From Micromonospora sp. U21 (lineage in GTDB: Bacteria > Actinomycetota > Actinomycetes > Mycobacteriales > Micromonosporaceae): DNA of 63,698 nt. The notes under the pieces were generated by a model. It was not told where the DNA came from and did no database searches. It saw only the letters and a list, made by a program, of their open reading frames with translations. Positions 47,175 to 55,405 of this stretch are shown piece by piece (within the stretch, counting starts at the first letter, position 1; the number at the start of each line of letters is the position of its first letter). The position numbers and the translations under genes were made by a program. The stretch lies in contig NZ_JAGPYK010000035.1 of the NCBI RefSeq assembly GCF_018070045.1, positions 1-63,698 of the forward strand, read 5' to 3'.

Positions 47175-48524
47175 ATGACCGGGCTCGACCGGCGGCCCGC
47201 TGCCGCCACCGAAGCGACGCTGCCCCGCGGCCCGCTGGCCGGCTTCGCCGCCGGCTCGCTCGGCATGGGTGTCTGGGTGACCGTGCCCGGCCTGCTGCTG
47301 CTCTACTTCCTCACCGACGTGCTGGCCGTCGGGCCGTGGCTGGCCGGCCTCGCGCTGCTGCTGCCGAAGGTCGCCGACGTGCTGCTGCACCCGTGGGTCG
47401 GGCACCGCGCCGACGTCGAGCAGACCCGACGGGGCGACCGGCGGCGGCTGCTGCTGCTCGGCTGCGCCCTGCCGGTCGCGTTCGCCGCGCTCTTCGCGGT
47501 GCCCGGCGGGCTGACGGGCGCACCGGCCGCCGCGTGGGTGGCGGTGTTCTTCGTCGCCGGCAACCTGCTCTTCGCCGCCTACCAGGTCCCCTACCTGGCC
47601 ACCCCGGCCGACCTGCGGATCGGCTACCACGAACGCACCCGGCTGATGGCGTTCCGGATGGTCGTGCTGACCCTGGGCATCCTCGTCTCCGGGCTGCTGG
47701 CCCCGCTGCTCACCGGCGGCGACGCCGCGACCCGCGCCGGCTACCAGCGGATGGGCGTGGTCCTGGCGGTGGGGATGCTGGCCGCCATGCTGGTCGGCGT
47801 CGCCGGCATCGCACGGCTGCGCGGCTCCGCGGCGGCGACCGCTTGCGCGGGGCACGGCGGGTGGCGGGCGTTGCGCACCGCGCTGCGCGACCGGCAGTTC
47901 CGCTGGCTGGTCGCCGCCTACCTGGCCATGTCCACCACCACTCACCTGGTGCTGGCCGGGGTGCCCTACTACGCCGAGTACGAGCTGCGCGCACCCGGCC
48001 TGACCACGGTGCTGGTGGCGGCGTTCGTCGCGCCGGCGCTGCTGGTCACCCCGCTCTGGCTGGTGCTGGCCCGCCGCATCGGCAAGCAGCGGGCGCTGCT
48101 CGGCGCGCAGGGCGCGTTCGCGGCCGGCTCACTGGTGCTGGCGGTGGGCCGCCCGGCCGGCCTGCCGGTGCTGATCGGCGCGGTGGCGGTGCTCGGGGTG
48201 GCGTTCGCCGGCATGCAGCTGCTGCCGTTCTCGATGCTGCCCGACGTGATCGGCGCGGCGGGCGCGGCCGGCGCCGGCACCTACACCGGGGTGTGGACGG
48301 CCACCGAGGCCACCGGCGCGGCCCTCGGCCCGTACGCGTACGCCCTGTGCCTGACCGTCGGTGGGTTCGTGGCCTCGACGGCCGGTCACACGCCGGTCCA
48401 GCCGGACGCGGCGCTCGCGGCGGTCCGCTACGGGTTCGGGCTGCTGCCCGCCGCAGCGATGCTCGCCGCTCTGCTGCTGCAACGCCGCTACACCCTGGAC
48501 GCGACCGCCCGGGCGGGCAGCTGA
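47175..48524 (+). CDS. MFS transporter (GPH/MFS_2-like)
   Basis: 449 aa with about 12 membrane helices. LLYFLTDVLAVGPWLAGLALLLPKVADVLLHPWVGHRAD is the first pair with the GPH-like conserved Asp in KVADVLLHPWVG. PYLATPADL..YHERTRLMAFRM and GMQLLPFSMLPDVI follow the sugar:cation-symporter group (MelB-like). The substrate is unknown; the shared operator with an FMO-SDR operon suggests transport of the same ligand or product. The ATG at 47175 follows GAGAGG by 8 nt. Confidence 0.88.
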   Translation: MTGLDRRPAAATEATLPRGPLAGFAAGSLGMGVWVTVPGLLLLYFLTDVLAVGPWLAGLALLLPKVADVLLHPWVGHRADVEQTRRGDRRRLLLLGCALPVAFAALFAVPGGLTGAPAAAWVAVFFVAGNLLFAAYQVPYLATPADLRIGYHERTRLMAFRMVVLTLGILVSGLLAPLLTGGDAATRAGYQRMGVVLAVGMLAAMLVGVAGIARLRGSAAATACAGHGGWRALRTALRDRQFRWLVAAYLAMSTTTHLVLAGVPYYAEYELRAPGLTTVLVAAFVAPALLVTPLWLVLARRIGKQRALLGAQGAFAAGSLVLAVGRPAGLPVLIGAVAVLGVAFAGMQLLPFSMLPDVIGAAGAAGAGTYTGVWTATEATGAALGPYAYALCLTVGGFVASTAGHTPVQPDAALAAVRYGFGLLPAAAMLAALLLQRRYTLDATARAGS

Positions 48525-48542
48525 CGGCGCGGCGACGCCGTC
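48523..48542 (+). terminator. Hairpin at the end of the MFS gene
   Basis: GACGGCG (48523-48529) pairs with CGCCGTC (48536-48542), 6-nt loop, starting inside the stop codon. Confidence 0.55.
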
Positions 48543-48570
48543 GACCGCCCGGCACTAGACTTCGCCCTCG

Positions 48571-49728
48571 ATGGACGCCCAGCCCACCCCCACCGAAACC
48601 CGTCCGTGTGCCCACTGTGGACGGCCGGTGCCGCAGCGTGTCGGCGCGGGTCGGCCGTTCCGCTACTGCCGGGACAACGACGGCGCCTGCCAACGCGCCT
48701 CCCGCAACAGCCGGATGCGCCACCGCAACGCCCCCGGCCTGCCCGGGCAGGTGGCCCGCACCTGGGAGGCGGTGGACCGGCTCGACCAGATCATCGAGAC
48801 GTTGACCGAGGCGCTGCACGCCGAGCTGTCCCCGGTGGGTGTGCAGCGGCAGCTCGCCCAGGCCCGCGCCGAGGCCGCCACCGAGATCGTGGCGGCGCAG
48901 ACCGAACGCGACGAGGCCCGTGGTGACGCCGAGGACGCGGCGGCCGACGCGGCCCGCGCCCGCGAGCAGGCCCGCGAGGCGACGGCCGCCGCCGAGCAGG
49001 CCCGGCAGCACGCCGAGCGGGCCGGGCAACGGGCCGCGACGGCCGACGAGCGCGCCCAGCGCGCCGAGGCCGCCCGCGACCATGCCCGGCACGACGCCAG
49101 CGCGGCCGAGGCCCTGCGGGCCCAGGCCGAGCGGGACCGTGACCAGGCGCGCCACGAGCTGCGCGACCTGCGCGCGGAACGCGACACCGAGCGGCAGCGG
49201 GTGGCCGACCTGACCGTCGAACGCGACGCGGTACGCGCCGACACCGAACGGGCCACCCGGGCCGCCGCCGAGGCGACCGAGCGGGCCGGGCGATGGCAGA
49301 CCGAGGTCCAGGACGTCCGGCGCCAGATCGACCAGGCCCGCGCCGACGCCGCCCGGACCCGCACGGAGGCCGCCGACGCGGCCCGGGCCCGGGAACAGGC
49401 CGACCGGGCCCGCGACCGCGCGCAGGTCGCCGCGAGGGAGGCCGACAACGCCCGGCAGGAGGCCGCCGAGCTGGCCGCGCAGCTCCGCGCGGAGCTGACC
49501 GCCACCGCCGCCCACCGCGACACCCTCGCCGCCGAACTGGCCGCCGCCCGGCAGGCCGCGGCCACCTCCGAGGGCCGGCTCACCGCCCTGACGGTACGGC
49601 TCGAGGCCGCCGAGACCGACCGTGACCTGGCCCAGCGGCGGGTGGCGCAGCTCGGCGACCAGGTCAGCGACCTGGCCCTGGCGCTGGCCCGGCTCGGCGC
49701 CGCCACTGGAGACGACGCCACCCGTTGA
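48571..49728 (+). CDS. Zinc-finger coiled-coil protein
   Basis: 385 aa. The N-terminus has a CxxC-type zinc finger (CAHCGRP..FRYCRDNDGACQRASRN, Cys at about 13, 16, 33 and 39), then a helical segment. From ~90 to ~370 a continuous Ala/Arg/Glu-rich coiled coil runs, with QRVADLTVERDAVRADTERATRAAAEATERAGRWQTEV as an example of the heptads. It resembles KfrA-like or SMC-like filament proteins in layout, and no ATPase motifs are present. A TAGACT box lies 9 nt before the ATG at 48571, so it is probably leaderless. Function unknown; a nucleic-acid-binding scaffold is an inference. Confidence 0.75.
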   Translation: MDAQPTPTETRPCAHCGRPVPQRVGAGRPFRYCRDNDGACQRASRNSRMRHRNAPGLPGQVARTWEAVDRLDQIIETLTEALHAELSPVGVQRQLAQARAEAATEIVAAQTERDEARGDAEDAAADAARAREQAREATAAAEQARQHAERAGQRAATADERAQRAEAARDHARHDASAAEALRAQAERDRDQARHELRDLRAERDTERQRVADLTVERDAVRADTERATRAAAEATERAGRWQTEVQDVRRQIDQARADAARTRTEAADAARAREQADRARDRAQVAAREADNARQEAAELAAQLRAELTATAAHRDTLAAELAAARQAAATSEGRLTALTVRLEAAETDRDLAQRRVAQLGDQVSDLALALARLGAATGDDATR

Positions 49729-49747
49729 CGGGCGGCGTCCCGGGCGG

Positions 49748-51229
49748 TCAGTGGATGCCGGCCATCAGGGCGCGGATGTGCCGGGCGAACATCACCGCGC
49801 CCAGCCCGAACGCCACCGACGCCAGGCCGAAGGTGAGGAAGTAGGTCGACTCGGACCATGCGTCGGCGAGCCGCGCGACCTGCCCGCCGATCGCGTCGCC
49901 GACGGCGGTGGCGAGGAACCACAGCCCCAGCATCTGACTGGCGTACTTCACCGGCGCCAGCTTGGTGGTGGCGGACAGGCCGACCGGGCTCAGCGACAGC
50001 TCACCGGCGACCTGGATGGCGAAGACCGCCACCAGCCACCACGGGGACACCAGGTCACCGCCGACGGCGGCCTGCGCGGCGGCGGCCATCAGCACGAACG
50101 ACAGGCCGTTGAGCACCAGGCCGACGGCGAACTTCACCGGCGTGGACACCCGGTTGCCCACCCGCAGCCAGAGCAGCGCGAACAGCGGCGCCCCGATGAT
50201 GACCAGGATCGGGTTGACGGACTGGAGCCAGGACGCCGGGAAGGTGAAGCCGGCGACGTCCCGGTCGGTGTGCTCGGCGGCGAAGATGTTCAGCACCGAC
50301 CCGGCCTGGTCGTAGATCAGCCAGAACGCGGCGGCGAACACGAACAGCCACAGGTACGCCTTCATCCGGCTGCGTTCGGTCGCGCTGAGCTCCCGGTCGG
50401 TCATGATCCGGGCAAAGTAGCCGATGGTCACCAGCACGGTGACCGCGGTGAGTGTGTTCACCACCGTGTTGATGGTGAACAGCCCGGCCAGCGCGAGGGC
50501 GGCGACGAGCACGACGAGCACCGCGACCACCACCCCGGCGCGGGTGAGCGCCCGTCGGCGGTCGGCGCCGAGCAGCGGATCGGCCGGGCGGTCCCCGGCG
50601 TCGCCCAGGTTGCGCCGGCCCAGCACGTACTGGATGACGCCGAAGGTCATCCCGACCGCGGCGACGGCGAACCCGAGATGCCAGTTGATCTTCTCGCCGA
50701 GGAAGCCGGTGATCAGCGGGGCGATGAACGCGCCCAGGTTGATGCCCATGTAGAAGATCGAGAAGCCGGCGTCGCGGCGCGGCGAGTCCCGGTCGTACAG
50801 CGCGCCGACCATGGTGGAGATGTTGGGTTTCAGCAGGCCGGTGCCGAGGACGATGAGGGTCATCCCGGCGAAGACGCTCCACCGGGTGGGCACCGCCATC
50901 ACGTAGTGCCCGGCGGCGATCACCACCCCGCCCCACAGCACGCTGCGCCGGGCCCCGATCAGCCGGTCGGCGACCCAGCCGCCGGGCAGCGCCATCAGGT
51001 ACACCATCGCGTTGTACGTGCCGTAGACCGCGTTGGCGCTGGACTCGCTCAGGCCCAGCCCGTCGTCGGCGGCCTCGGCGGTGAGGTACAGCACGAGGAT
51101 CGCCCGCATGCCGTAGAAGCTGAACCGCTCCCACATCTCGGTGAGGAAGAGGGTGGCCAGTGCCCGGGGATGACCGAAGAACGTCCGCCCGGTGGGGGCC
51201 GGACGCTCGACCGGGACGTCATGGGCCAT
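49748..51229 (-). CDS. POT/PTR-family peptide transporter
   Basis: A 493-aa proton-coupled oligopeptide transporter. The ExxERFSFYG motif reads EMWERFSFYGMRAILVLYL (residues ~30-48), followed by GGWVADRLIGARRS and the PTR2 signature GFSIFYMGINLGAFIAPLITGFLGE (~150-175). About 14 membrane helices are predicted. It imports di- and tripeptides. The gene is monocistronic and converges on the coiled-coil gene. The ATG is at 51229. Confidence 0.94.
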   Translation of the reverse strand: MAHDVPVERPAPTGRTFFGHPRALATLFLTEMWERFSFYGMRAILVLYLTAEAADDGLGLSESSANAVYGTYNAMVYLMALPGGWVADRLIGARRSVLWGGVVIAAGHYVMAVPTRWSVFAGMTLIVLGTGLLKPNISTMVGALYDRDSPRRDAGFSIFYMGINLGAFIAPLITGFLGEKINWHLGFAVAAVGMTFGVIQYVLGRRNLGDAGDRPADPLLGADRRRALTRAGVVVAVLVVLVAALALAGLFTINTVVNTLTAVTVLVTIGYFARIMTDRELSATERSRMKAYLWLFVFAAAFWLIYDQAGSVLNIFAAEHTDRDVAGFTFPASWLQSVNPILVIIGAPLFALLWLRVGNRVSTPVKFAVGLVLNGLSFVLMAAAAQAAVGGDLVSPWWLVAVFAIQVAGELSLSPVGLSATTKLAPVKYASQMLGLWFLATAVGDAIGGQVARLADAWSESTYFLTFGLASVAFGLGAVMFARHIRALMAGIH

Positions 51230-51382
51230 CGCAACCTCCGCTGCACTCGGGCGGTTAACATCCCCGGTGGCGGCCGAAACACTCCACCGTTCCGACCCGG
51301 CCGGGGATCACCTGGCCGGGTGACCGTCCTGGCCGGCTACCCTTGGTCCCGGCCCACCCGTGGGCGCCTCACGCCCTCGGGC

Positions 51383-51410
51383 GGGAATGGCTCGACGGGA
51401 ACGCACCGTT
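51383..51410 (+). promoter_or_regulatory. Sigma-R/sigma-H-like promoter of rbpA
   Basis: GGGAAT (51383-51388) and CGTT (51407-51410) are 18 nt apart, 41 nt upstream of the rbpA ATG. This fits the GGGAAT..CGTT pattern of thiol-stress sigma factors. rbpA of Streptomyces coelicolor is known to be a sigma-R target. Confidence 0.65.
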
Positions 51411-51451
51411 ACACCCAGAAGACCAGCACCACGAACGAGGGGAAGTCGATC

Positions 51452-51793
51452 ATGGGCGAGCGTATGCTGCGCGGAAGCCGCCTGGGCGCGGTCAGCTATG
51501 AATCCGACCGCAACACGGAGCTCGCGCCGCGCCAGACCCGCGAGTACCTCTGCGCCAAGGGCCACCAGTTCGAGGTGCCGTTCGCCGTCGACGCCGAGGT
51601 CCCGACGACCTGGGAGTGCAAGTTCGACGGCAGCGTCGCTCGACTCGTCGACGGCACTGAGCCGGAGCAGAAGAAGGCCAAGCCGCCGCGTACCCACTGG
51701 GACATGCTGCTGGAGCGGCGCTCGATCGCCGAGCTTGAGGACATCCTCGCCGAGAGGCTCCAGGAGGTTCGTACCCGCCGCGGCCGCGCCTGA
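51452..51793 (+). CDS. rbpA: RNA polymerase-binding protein RbpA
   Basis: 113 aa, the actinobacterial RNA polymerase activator that stabilises the sigma-A holoenzyme and open complexes. Visible parts are the N-terminal tail GERMLRGSRLGAVSYESDRN, the core domain with EYLCAKGHQFEVPFAVDAEVPTTWECKFDG, and the basic linker plus sigma-interacting helix THWDMLLERRSIAELEDILAERLQEVR at the end. The AGGGGAAG ribosome site precedes the ATG at 51452. A sigma-R-like promoter lies upstream and a strong hairpin downstream. Confidence 0.97.
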   Translation: MGERMLRGSRLGAVSYESDRNTELAPRQTREYLCAKGHQFEVPFAVDAEVPTTWECKFDGSVARLVDGTEPEQKKAKPPRTHWDMLLERRSIAELEDILAERLQEVRTRRGRA

Positions 51794-51808
51794 GCCGCAA
51801 TCCGCACG

Positions 51809-51850
51809 ACGACGGCGCCCCCGGGGATCTTCCCCCGGGGGCGCCGTCGT
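51809..51850. terminator. Strong hairpin between rbpA and fxsA
   Basis: A perfect 18-bp GC-rich stem (51809-51826 with 51833-51850) and a 6-nt ATCTTC loop lie between convergent genes. It is one of the strongest hairpins in the window. Confidence 0.85.
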
Positions 51851-51858
51851 GTCCGACG

Positions 51859-52383
51859 TCAGTTGCGGCCAGGCTCGATGATCTCGCCCTCGATGGCCCG
51901 GCCGCCGTCGACCACCACCGGCTGCTCCGGCTCCGGACGCGGTGTCGGTTGCGGCGCACCCTGGCGCACCCGCACCGTACGCGGCCCGAACAGGTCACCG
52001 GCGACCATCGACGACACCCGCCGCTCGGTGGTGCGTTGCACGCCGGCGCGGGCCAGGCGCCGCACCGGCGGCACCATCAGCAGCAGCCCCACCAGCCCGC
52101 TGACCAGACCGGGCACCGCCAGCAGCAGCGCGCCGCCCAACCCCACGAGCCCGTCAATCACCTGCCGCCCCGGTGGCTGCCCGGCCGCGGCGGCGGAGCG
52201 GAAACCACGCCAGGCGCGCATCCCCTCCCGGCGCAGCAGCACCAGCCCGAGCAGCGAGGCCGCGAACACCAGCAGCACCGCCGCACCGAATCCGAGCGCC
52301 CGCCCCACCAGGACGAACACCGCAAGCTCCAGCACCACCGCCAGCAGCAGGGCCAACGGTACGAACCTCAGTCCTCGGCGCAT
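51859..52383 (-). CDS. fxsA: FxsA-family membrane protein
   Basis: 174 aa. FxsA domain residues ~5-125: RFVPLALLLAVVLELAVFVLVGRALGFGAAVLLVFAASLLGLVLLRREG contains two helices with the loop, then GQPPGRQVIDGLVGLGGALLLAVPGLVSGLVGLLLMVPPVRRL. The C-terminal 50 residues are Pro/Glu-rich. FxsA of E. coli suppresses F exclusion of phage T7 when overproduced; its normal role is unknown. The gene follows rbpA convergently. Confidence 0.9.
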   Translation of the reverse strand: MRRGLRFVPLALLLAVVLELAVFVLVGRALGFGAAVLLVFAASLLGLVLLRREGMRAWRGFRSAAAAGQPPGRQVIDGLVGLGGALLLAVPGLVSGLVGLLLMVPPVRRLARAGVQRTTERRVSSMVAGDLFGPRTVRVRQGAPQPTPRPEPEQPVVVDGGRAIEGEIIEPGRN

Positions 52384-52448
52384 CTCACCTCATCGCCATC
52401 CCGCGACACAGAAACGTGTCCCGCCCATCCAGCATGACACGTCCGCGC

Positions 52449-53258
52449 TCACGGCCACCGCACCTGACCGGTGGGGGTGCCGTGCAGGCCCCGGCGCACC
52501 GCCTGCCGGCGGTCCTGCACCCCCCAGGTGGTGATCCGCCACAGCGCCTCGGCGACGATCCGCGGGCTCATCTTGCTGTCCCCGCGCTCCCGTTCGGCGA
52601 AGGTGATCGGCACCTCCACGATCCGCACCCCGGCCTGGTGCGCGAGCCGGGACAGCTCCACCTGGAACGAGTAGCCCTGTGAGCACACCGACGCCAGGTC
52701 GATGGCGTCCAGCGCGCTGAGCCGGTACACCCGGTAGCCGCCGGTGGCGTCCGAGACCGGCATACCCAGCGCGAGGCGCGCGTACAGGTTCCCGAAGCGC
52801 GACAGCAGCAGCCGCCGCAGCGGCCAGTTCACCACCCGCGCGCCGGTGGTCCACCGCGACCCGATCACCACGTCCGCGTCGCGGGCGGCCCGCAGCAGCG
52901 CCGGCAGGTCCTCCGGGGCGTGTGAGCCGTCGGCGTCCATCTCCACCACCGCCTGGTAGCCGCGCTCGCGCGCCCAGTCGAACCCGGCCAGGTACGCCGC
53001 CCCGAGACCCTGCTTGCCCTCCCGGTGCATGACCTGCACGTGCGCGTCGGCGTCCGCGAGGCGGTCGGCGATGGCGCCGGTGCCGTCGGGGCTGTTGTCG
53101 TCGGCGATGAGGATCTGCACCGCCGGGGCGGCCCGGCGGACCCGGGCCACGATCGCGGCGATGTTGTCGGCCTCGTTGTAGGTGGGGATCACCACCAGCA
53201 CCCGGCCCACGCCGGGTACCTCGTCGGGACGTCGGACGGTATCGGTCGCCTGGATCAC
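52449..53258 (-). CDS. ppm1: Polyprenol-phosphate mannose synthase
   Basis: A 269-aa GT2 enzyme that makes polyprenyl-phosphate mannose from GDP-mannose. Visible motifs are RVLVVIPTYNEADNIAAIV, the metal/nucleotide Asp in LIADDNSPDGTGAIAD, VEMDADGSHAPEDLPALL (DAD motif), and FQVELSRLAHQAGVRIVEVPITFAERERGDSKMS at the end, which is the DPM1 signature. The product is the donor for lipomannan and protein O-mannosylation. It lies 35 nt behind lnt; in mycobacteria the two activities are a fused or paired Ppm1, here separate chains. Confidence 0.93.
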   Translation of the reverse strand: MIQATDTVRRPDEVPGVGRVLVVIPTYNEADNIAAIVARVRRAAPAVQILIADDNSPDGTGAIADRLADADAHVQVMHREGKQGLGAAYLAGFDWARERGYQAVVEMDADGSHAPEDLPALLRAARDADVVIGSRWTTGARVVNWPLRRLLLSRFGNLYARLALGMPVSDATGGYRVYRLSALDAIDLASVCSQGYSFQVELSRLAHQAGVRIVEVPITFAERERGDSKMSPRIVAEALWRITTWGVQDRRQAVRRGLHGTPTGQVRWP

Positions 53259-53292
53259 GGTTCCTCCGCTCCCGCCGGCGTACCGGCTGCTG

Positions 53293-54927
53293 CTATCCGG
53301 GCAGGATCCGTTGCCGCCGGCGCAGCACCGCCGCGCCGACCAGGGCGGCCGTGGCCAGCCCGGCGAGCGCCAGCTCCGGCCACCAGCCGAGCCGGGTGGC
53401 GAGGGTGCGTCCGTCGTCGAGCCGCATCTCCCGCACCACGACCTCCCGGGTGTTGAACCCGGTGGCGTCGCTTACCCGCCCGTCGGGGGCGACGAACCCG
53501 GACACCCCGACCGTGGAGGCCATCAGCGCCGGACGGCCGTGCTCGACCGCCCGCAGGCGCACCATGGCCAGCTGCTGGCGGGCCTCCGCCACGTCGAAGG
53601 TGGCGTTGTTGGTCTGCACCACCAGCAGCTGCGCGCCGCCGGTGACGGTGTCGCGGACCACCTCGTCGTAGGCGACCTCGAAGCAGATCACGTCGCCGAG
53701 CACCGCCGGGCCGACGCGTACCACGCCCGGGGTGCTGCCGGGAACGAAGTCGTTGCGGATCAGGTCGACCTGCTTGCTGACCTTCCGGGCGACCTCGCGC
53801 AGCGGCACGTACTCGGCGAACGGCACCGGGTGCCGCTTGGTGTACAGCTGGCTCAGGTCCGCGCCGGTGCCGGGGCGCCACAGGATGCCCGCGTTGCGGA
53901 CCTCGCCGGGGCCGGGGCCGAGCAGCACCGCGCCGACCAGGATCGGCGCGCGGACCGTGTCGGCGGCCTGGGCGATGCGGGCCCCGGCGGTGGGGTTGCG
54001 CAGCGGGTCGATGTCGCTGGAGTTCTCCGGCCACACCACCAGGTCGGGTTGGCGTTGCGCGCCGGCCGCGACCCGCGCCGCCAGCTCCAGGGTCGCGTCG
54101 ACGTGGTTGTTCAGCACGGCCTGCCGCTGGGCGTTGAAGTCCAGCCCCAGGCGCGGCACGTTGCCCTGCACGATCGCCACGGTCACCGGGGCGCCCGACC
54201 CGGCGGACGCGACCGGCACCAGCAGGCCCGCCGCGCCCAGCGCCACGGCGGCGGCGGCCGGTACGGCCATCGGCAACCAGCGCCGCGCGGGCGCGCCACC
54301 CGGCGGTGTCTCCCGGGCGGCGGTGACGCCCCGCCAGGCGGCGGTGACCAGCAGCCCACCGATGAGGGCCGCCGCGAAGGTGACCAGCGGCGCACCGCCC
54401 AGCGCGGCAAGGCGCAGCAGCGGCGAGGAGTCCTGGCTGAACGCCAGCCGCCCCCACGGGAACCCGCCGAACGGGGTCCGGTCGCGCAACGCCTCCTGCC
54501 CGACCCAGAGCAGCCCGGTCAGCGCCGGCCACGCCCACCGGCTCCGGTCGGCCAGCGGCGACACCCAGGCGGTGGCGGCGCCGAGCAGCGCCAGGTACCC
54601 GGCCTGCAACAGCGACAGCAGCACCCACGGCAGGTAGCCGGTGTGCAGGTTCGTCCAGGCCAGCAGCGGCGCGAACAGGGCCACCCCGGTGAGGAAGCCC
54701 AGGCCCGCTCCGGCGCGCAACCGGCGCCGGTGCGCCGCGGCGGCCAGCAACGCCACCCCGACGGGCGCGAGCGGCCACAGCCCGTACGGCGGGAACGCGA
54801 CCAGCAGGGCCAGCCCGGCGGCCACCGCCATCGGCACGGCGGCCCTGAGCGGCAGCGGGCGGCCGGCGACGACCGGCCGGGGCGGCACCGCCGGGGCACG
54901 CGTCTCGTCCCGGTCCAGTGTCGTCAC
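53293..54927 (-). CDS. lnt: Apolipoprotein N-acyltransferase
   Basis: 544 aa. Six or so membrane helices (residues ~25-215) are followed by a periplasmic carbon-nitrogen hydrolase domain. The catalytic triad positions are visible: Glu in LVVWPENSSDIDP, Lys in LYTKRHPVPFAEYVPLR and Cys in LGDVICFEVAYDEV. Lnt adds the third acyl chain to bacterial lipoproteins. The start is a GTG at 54927. Upstream of ppm1 with a 34-nt gap, and they form one operon. Confidence 0.95.
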   Translation of the reverse strand: MTTLDRDETRAPAVPPRPVVAGRPLPLRAAVPMAVAAGLALLVAFPPYGLWPLAPVGVALLAAAAHRRRLRAGAGLGFLTGVALFAPLLAWTNLHTGYLPWVLLSLLQAGYLALLGAATAWVSPLADRSRWAWPALTGLLWVGQEALRDRTPFGGFPWGRLAFSQDSSPLLRLAALGGAPLVTFAAALIGGLLVTAAWRGVTAARETPPGGAPARRWLPMAVPAAAAVALGAAGLLVPVASAGSGAPVTVAIVQGNVPRLGLDFNAQRQAVLNNHVDATLELAARVAAGAQRQPDLVVWPENSSDIDPLRNPTAGARIAQAADTVRAPILVGAVLLGPGPGEVRNAGILWRPGTGADLSQLYTKRHPVPFAEYVPLREVARKVSKQVDLIRNDFVPGSTPGVVRVGPAVLGDVICFEVAYDEVVRDTVTGGAQLLVVQTNNATFDVAEARQQLAMVRLRAVEHGRPALMASTVGVSGFVAPDGRVSDATGFNTREVVVREMRLDDGRTLATRLGWWPELALAGLATAALVGAAVLRRRQRILPG

Positions 54928-55405
54928 CGCAGTTCCTCGATCACGGGGCGAAGGCTACCTGGCCGGCGGGCGTGTCGGCCGCATCGGCCCGCCGGGGACG
55001 GACCACCCGGCGGGCATGAAATCGGGGCGCGGCTCGCGCCGCGCCCCGATGCTCCCAGGCCCTCCCCGGCCGGTGCGGCGAGGACGAGGCACGCCGACCT
55101 TCGGACCGACCGGACGCGGACTGGCTGCCCCCGCCGGGCCGTTGTCTACTGGCCGTGCACCTCACCCTGCCCGTACACCGGTAACCGCGACCGGTTCGCG
55201 CCGCCCCGCCGACCCCCGCCCGCTGGACCTGGCCGCCGCGACGATGACGCTGAAACTGTCGCTCGGCCAGCGGACGAAGGGACGAAGCGAACAACAGCCG
55301 CTTCCCGTGGTAGGACTCAAAGACGGTACGTGTTGCACCCCGCCCCCTGTCAACCCACCCCCGGCCTGTCGTGTGTTGCACCACGGCGTGTCGGGTCGGC
55401 GTGTC
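54928..55405. other. 478-bp intergenic region
   Basis: I see no convincing gene. The region has a GTGTTGCACC direct repeat (55330-55339 and 55373-55382) flanking TTGACA on the minus strand (55353-55348), which may be a promoter for lnt-ppm1 with a long leader, or a regulator site. GGGGCGCGGCTCGCGCCGCGCCCC-like inverted sequence at about 55022-55050 is a candidate terminator for the lysine operon coming from the right. Confidence 0.4.

Noticed and set aside
48046..49922. Long minus-strand frames opposite the coiled-coil gene
   Set aside because: Repetitive Leu/Gly or Ala/Arg strings are the mirror image of an Ala/Arg/Glu coiled coil; the plus frame has a zinc finger and proper start.
49622..51793. 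723-aa plus-strand frame over the peptide transporter and rbpA
   Set aside because: Low-complexity shadow of the POT transporter; its C-terminal end is just RbpA, which has its own ATG and ribosome site.
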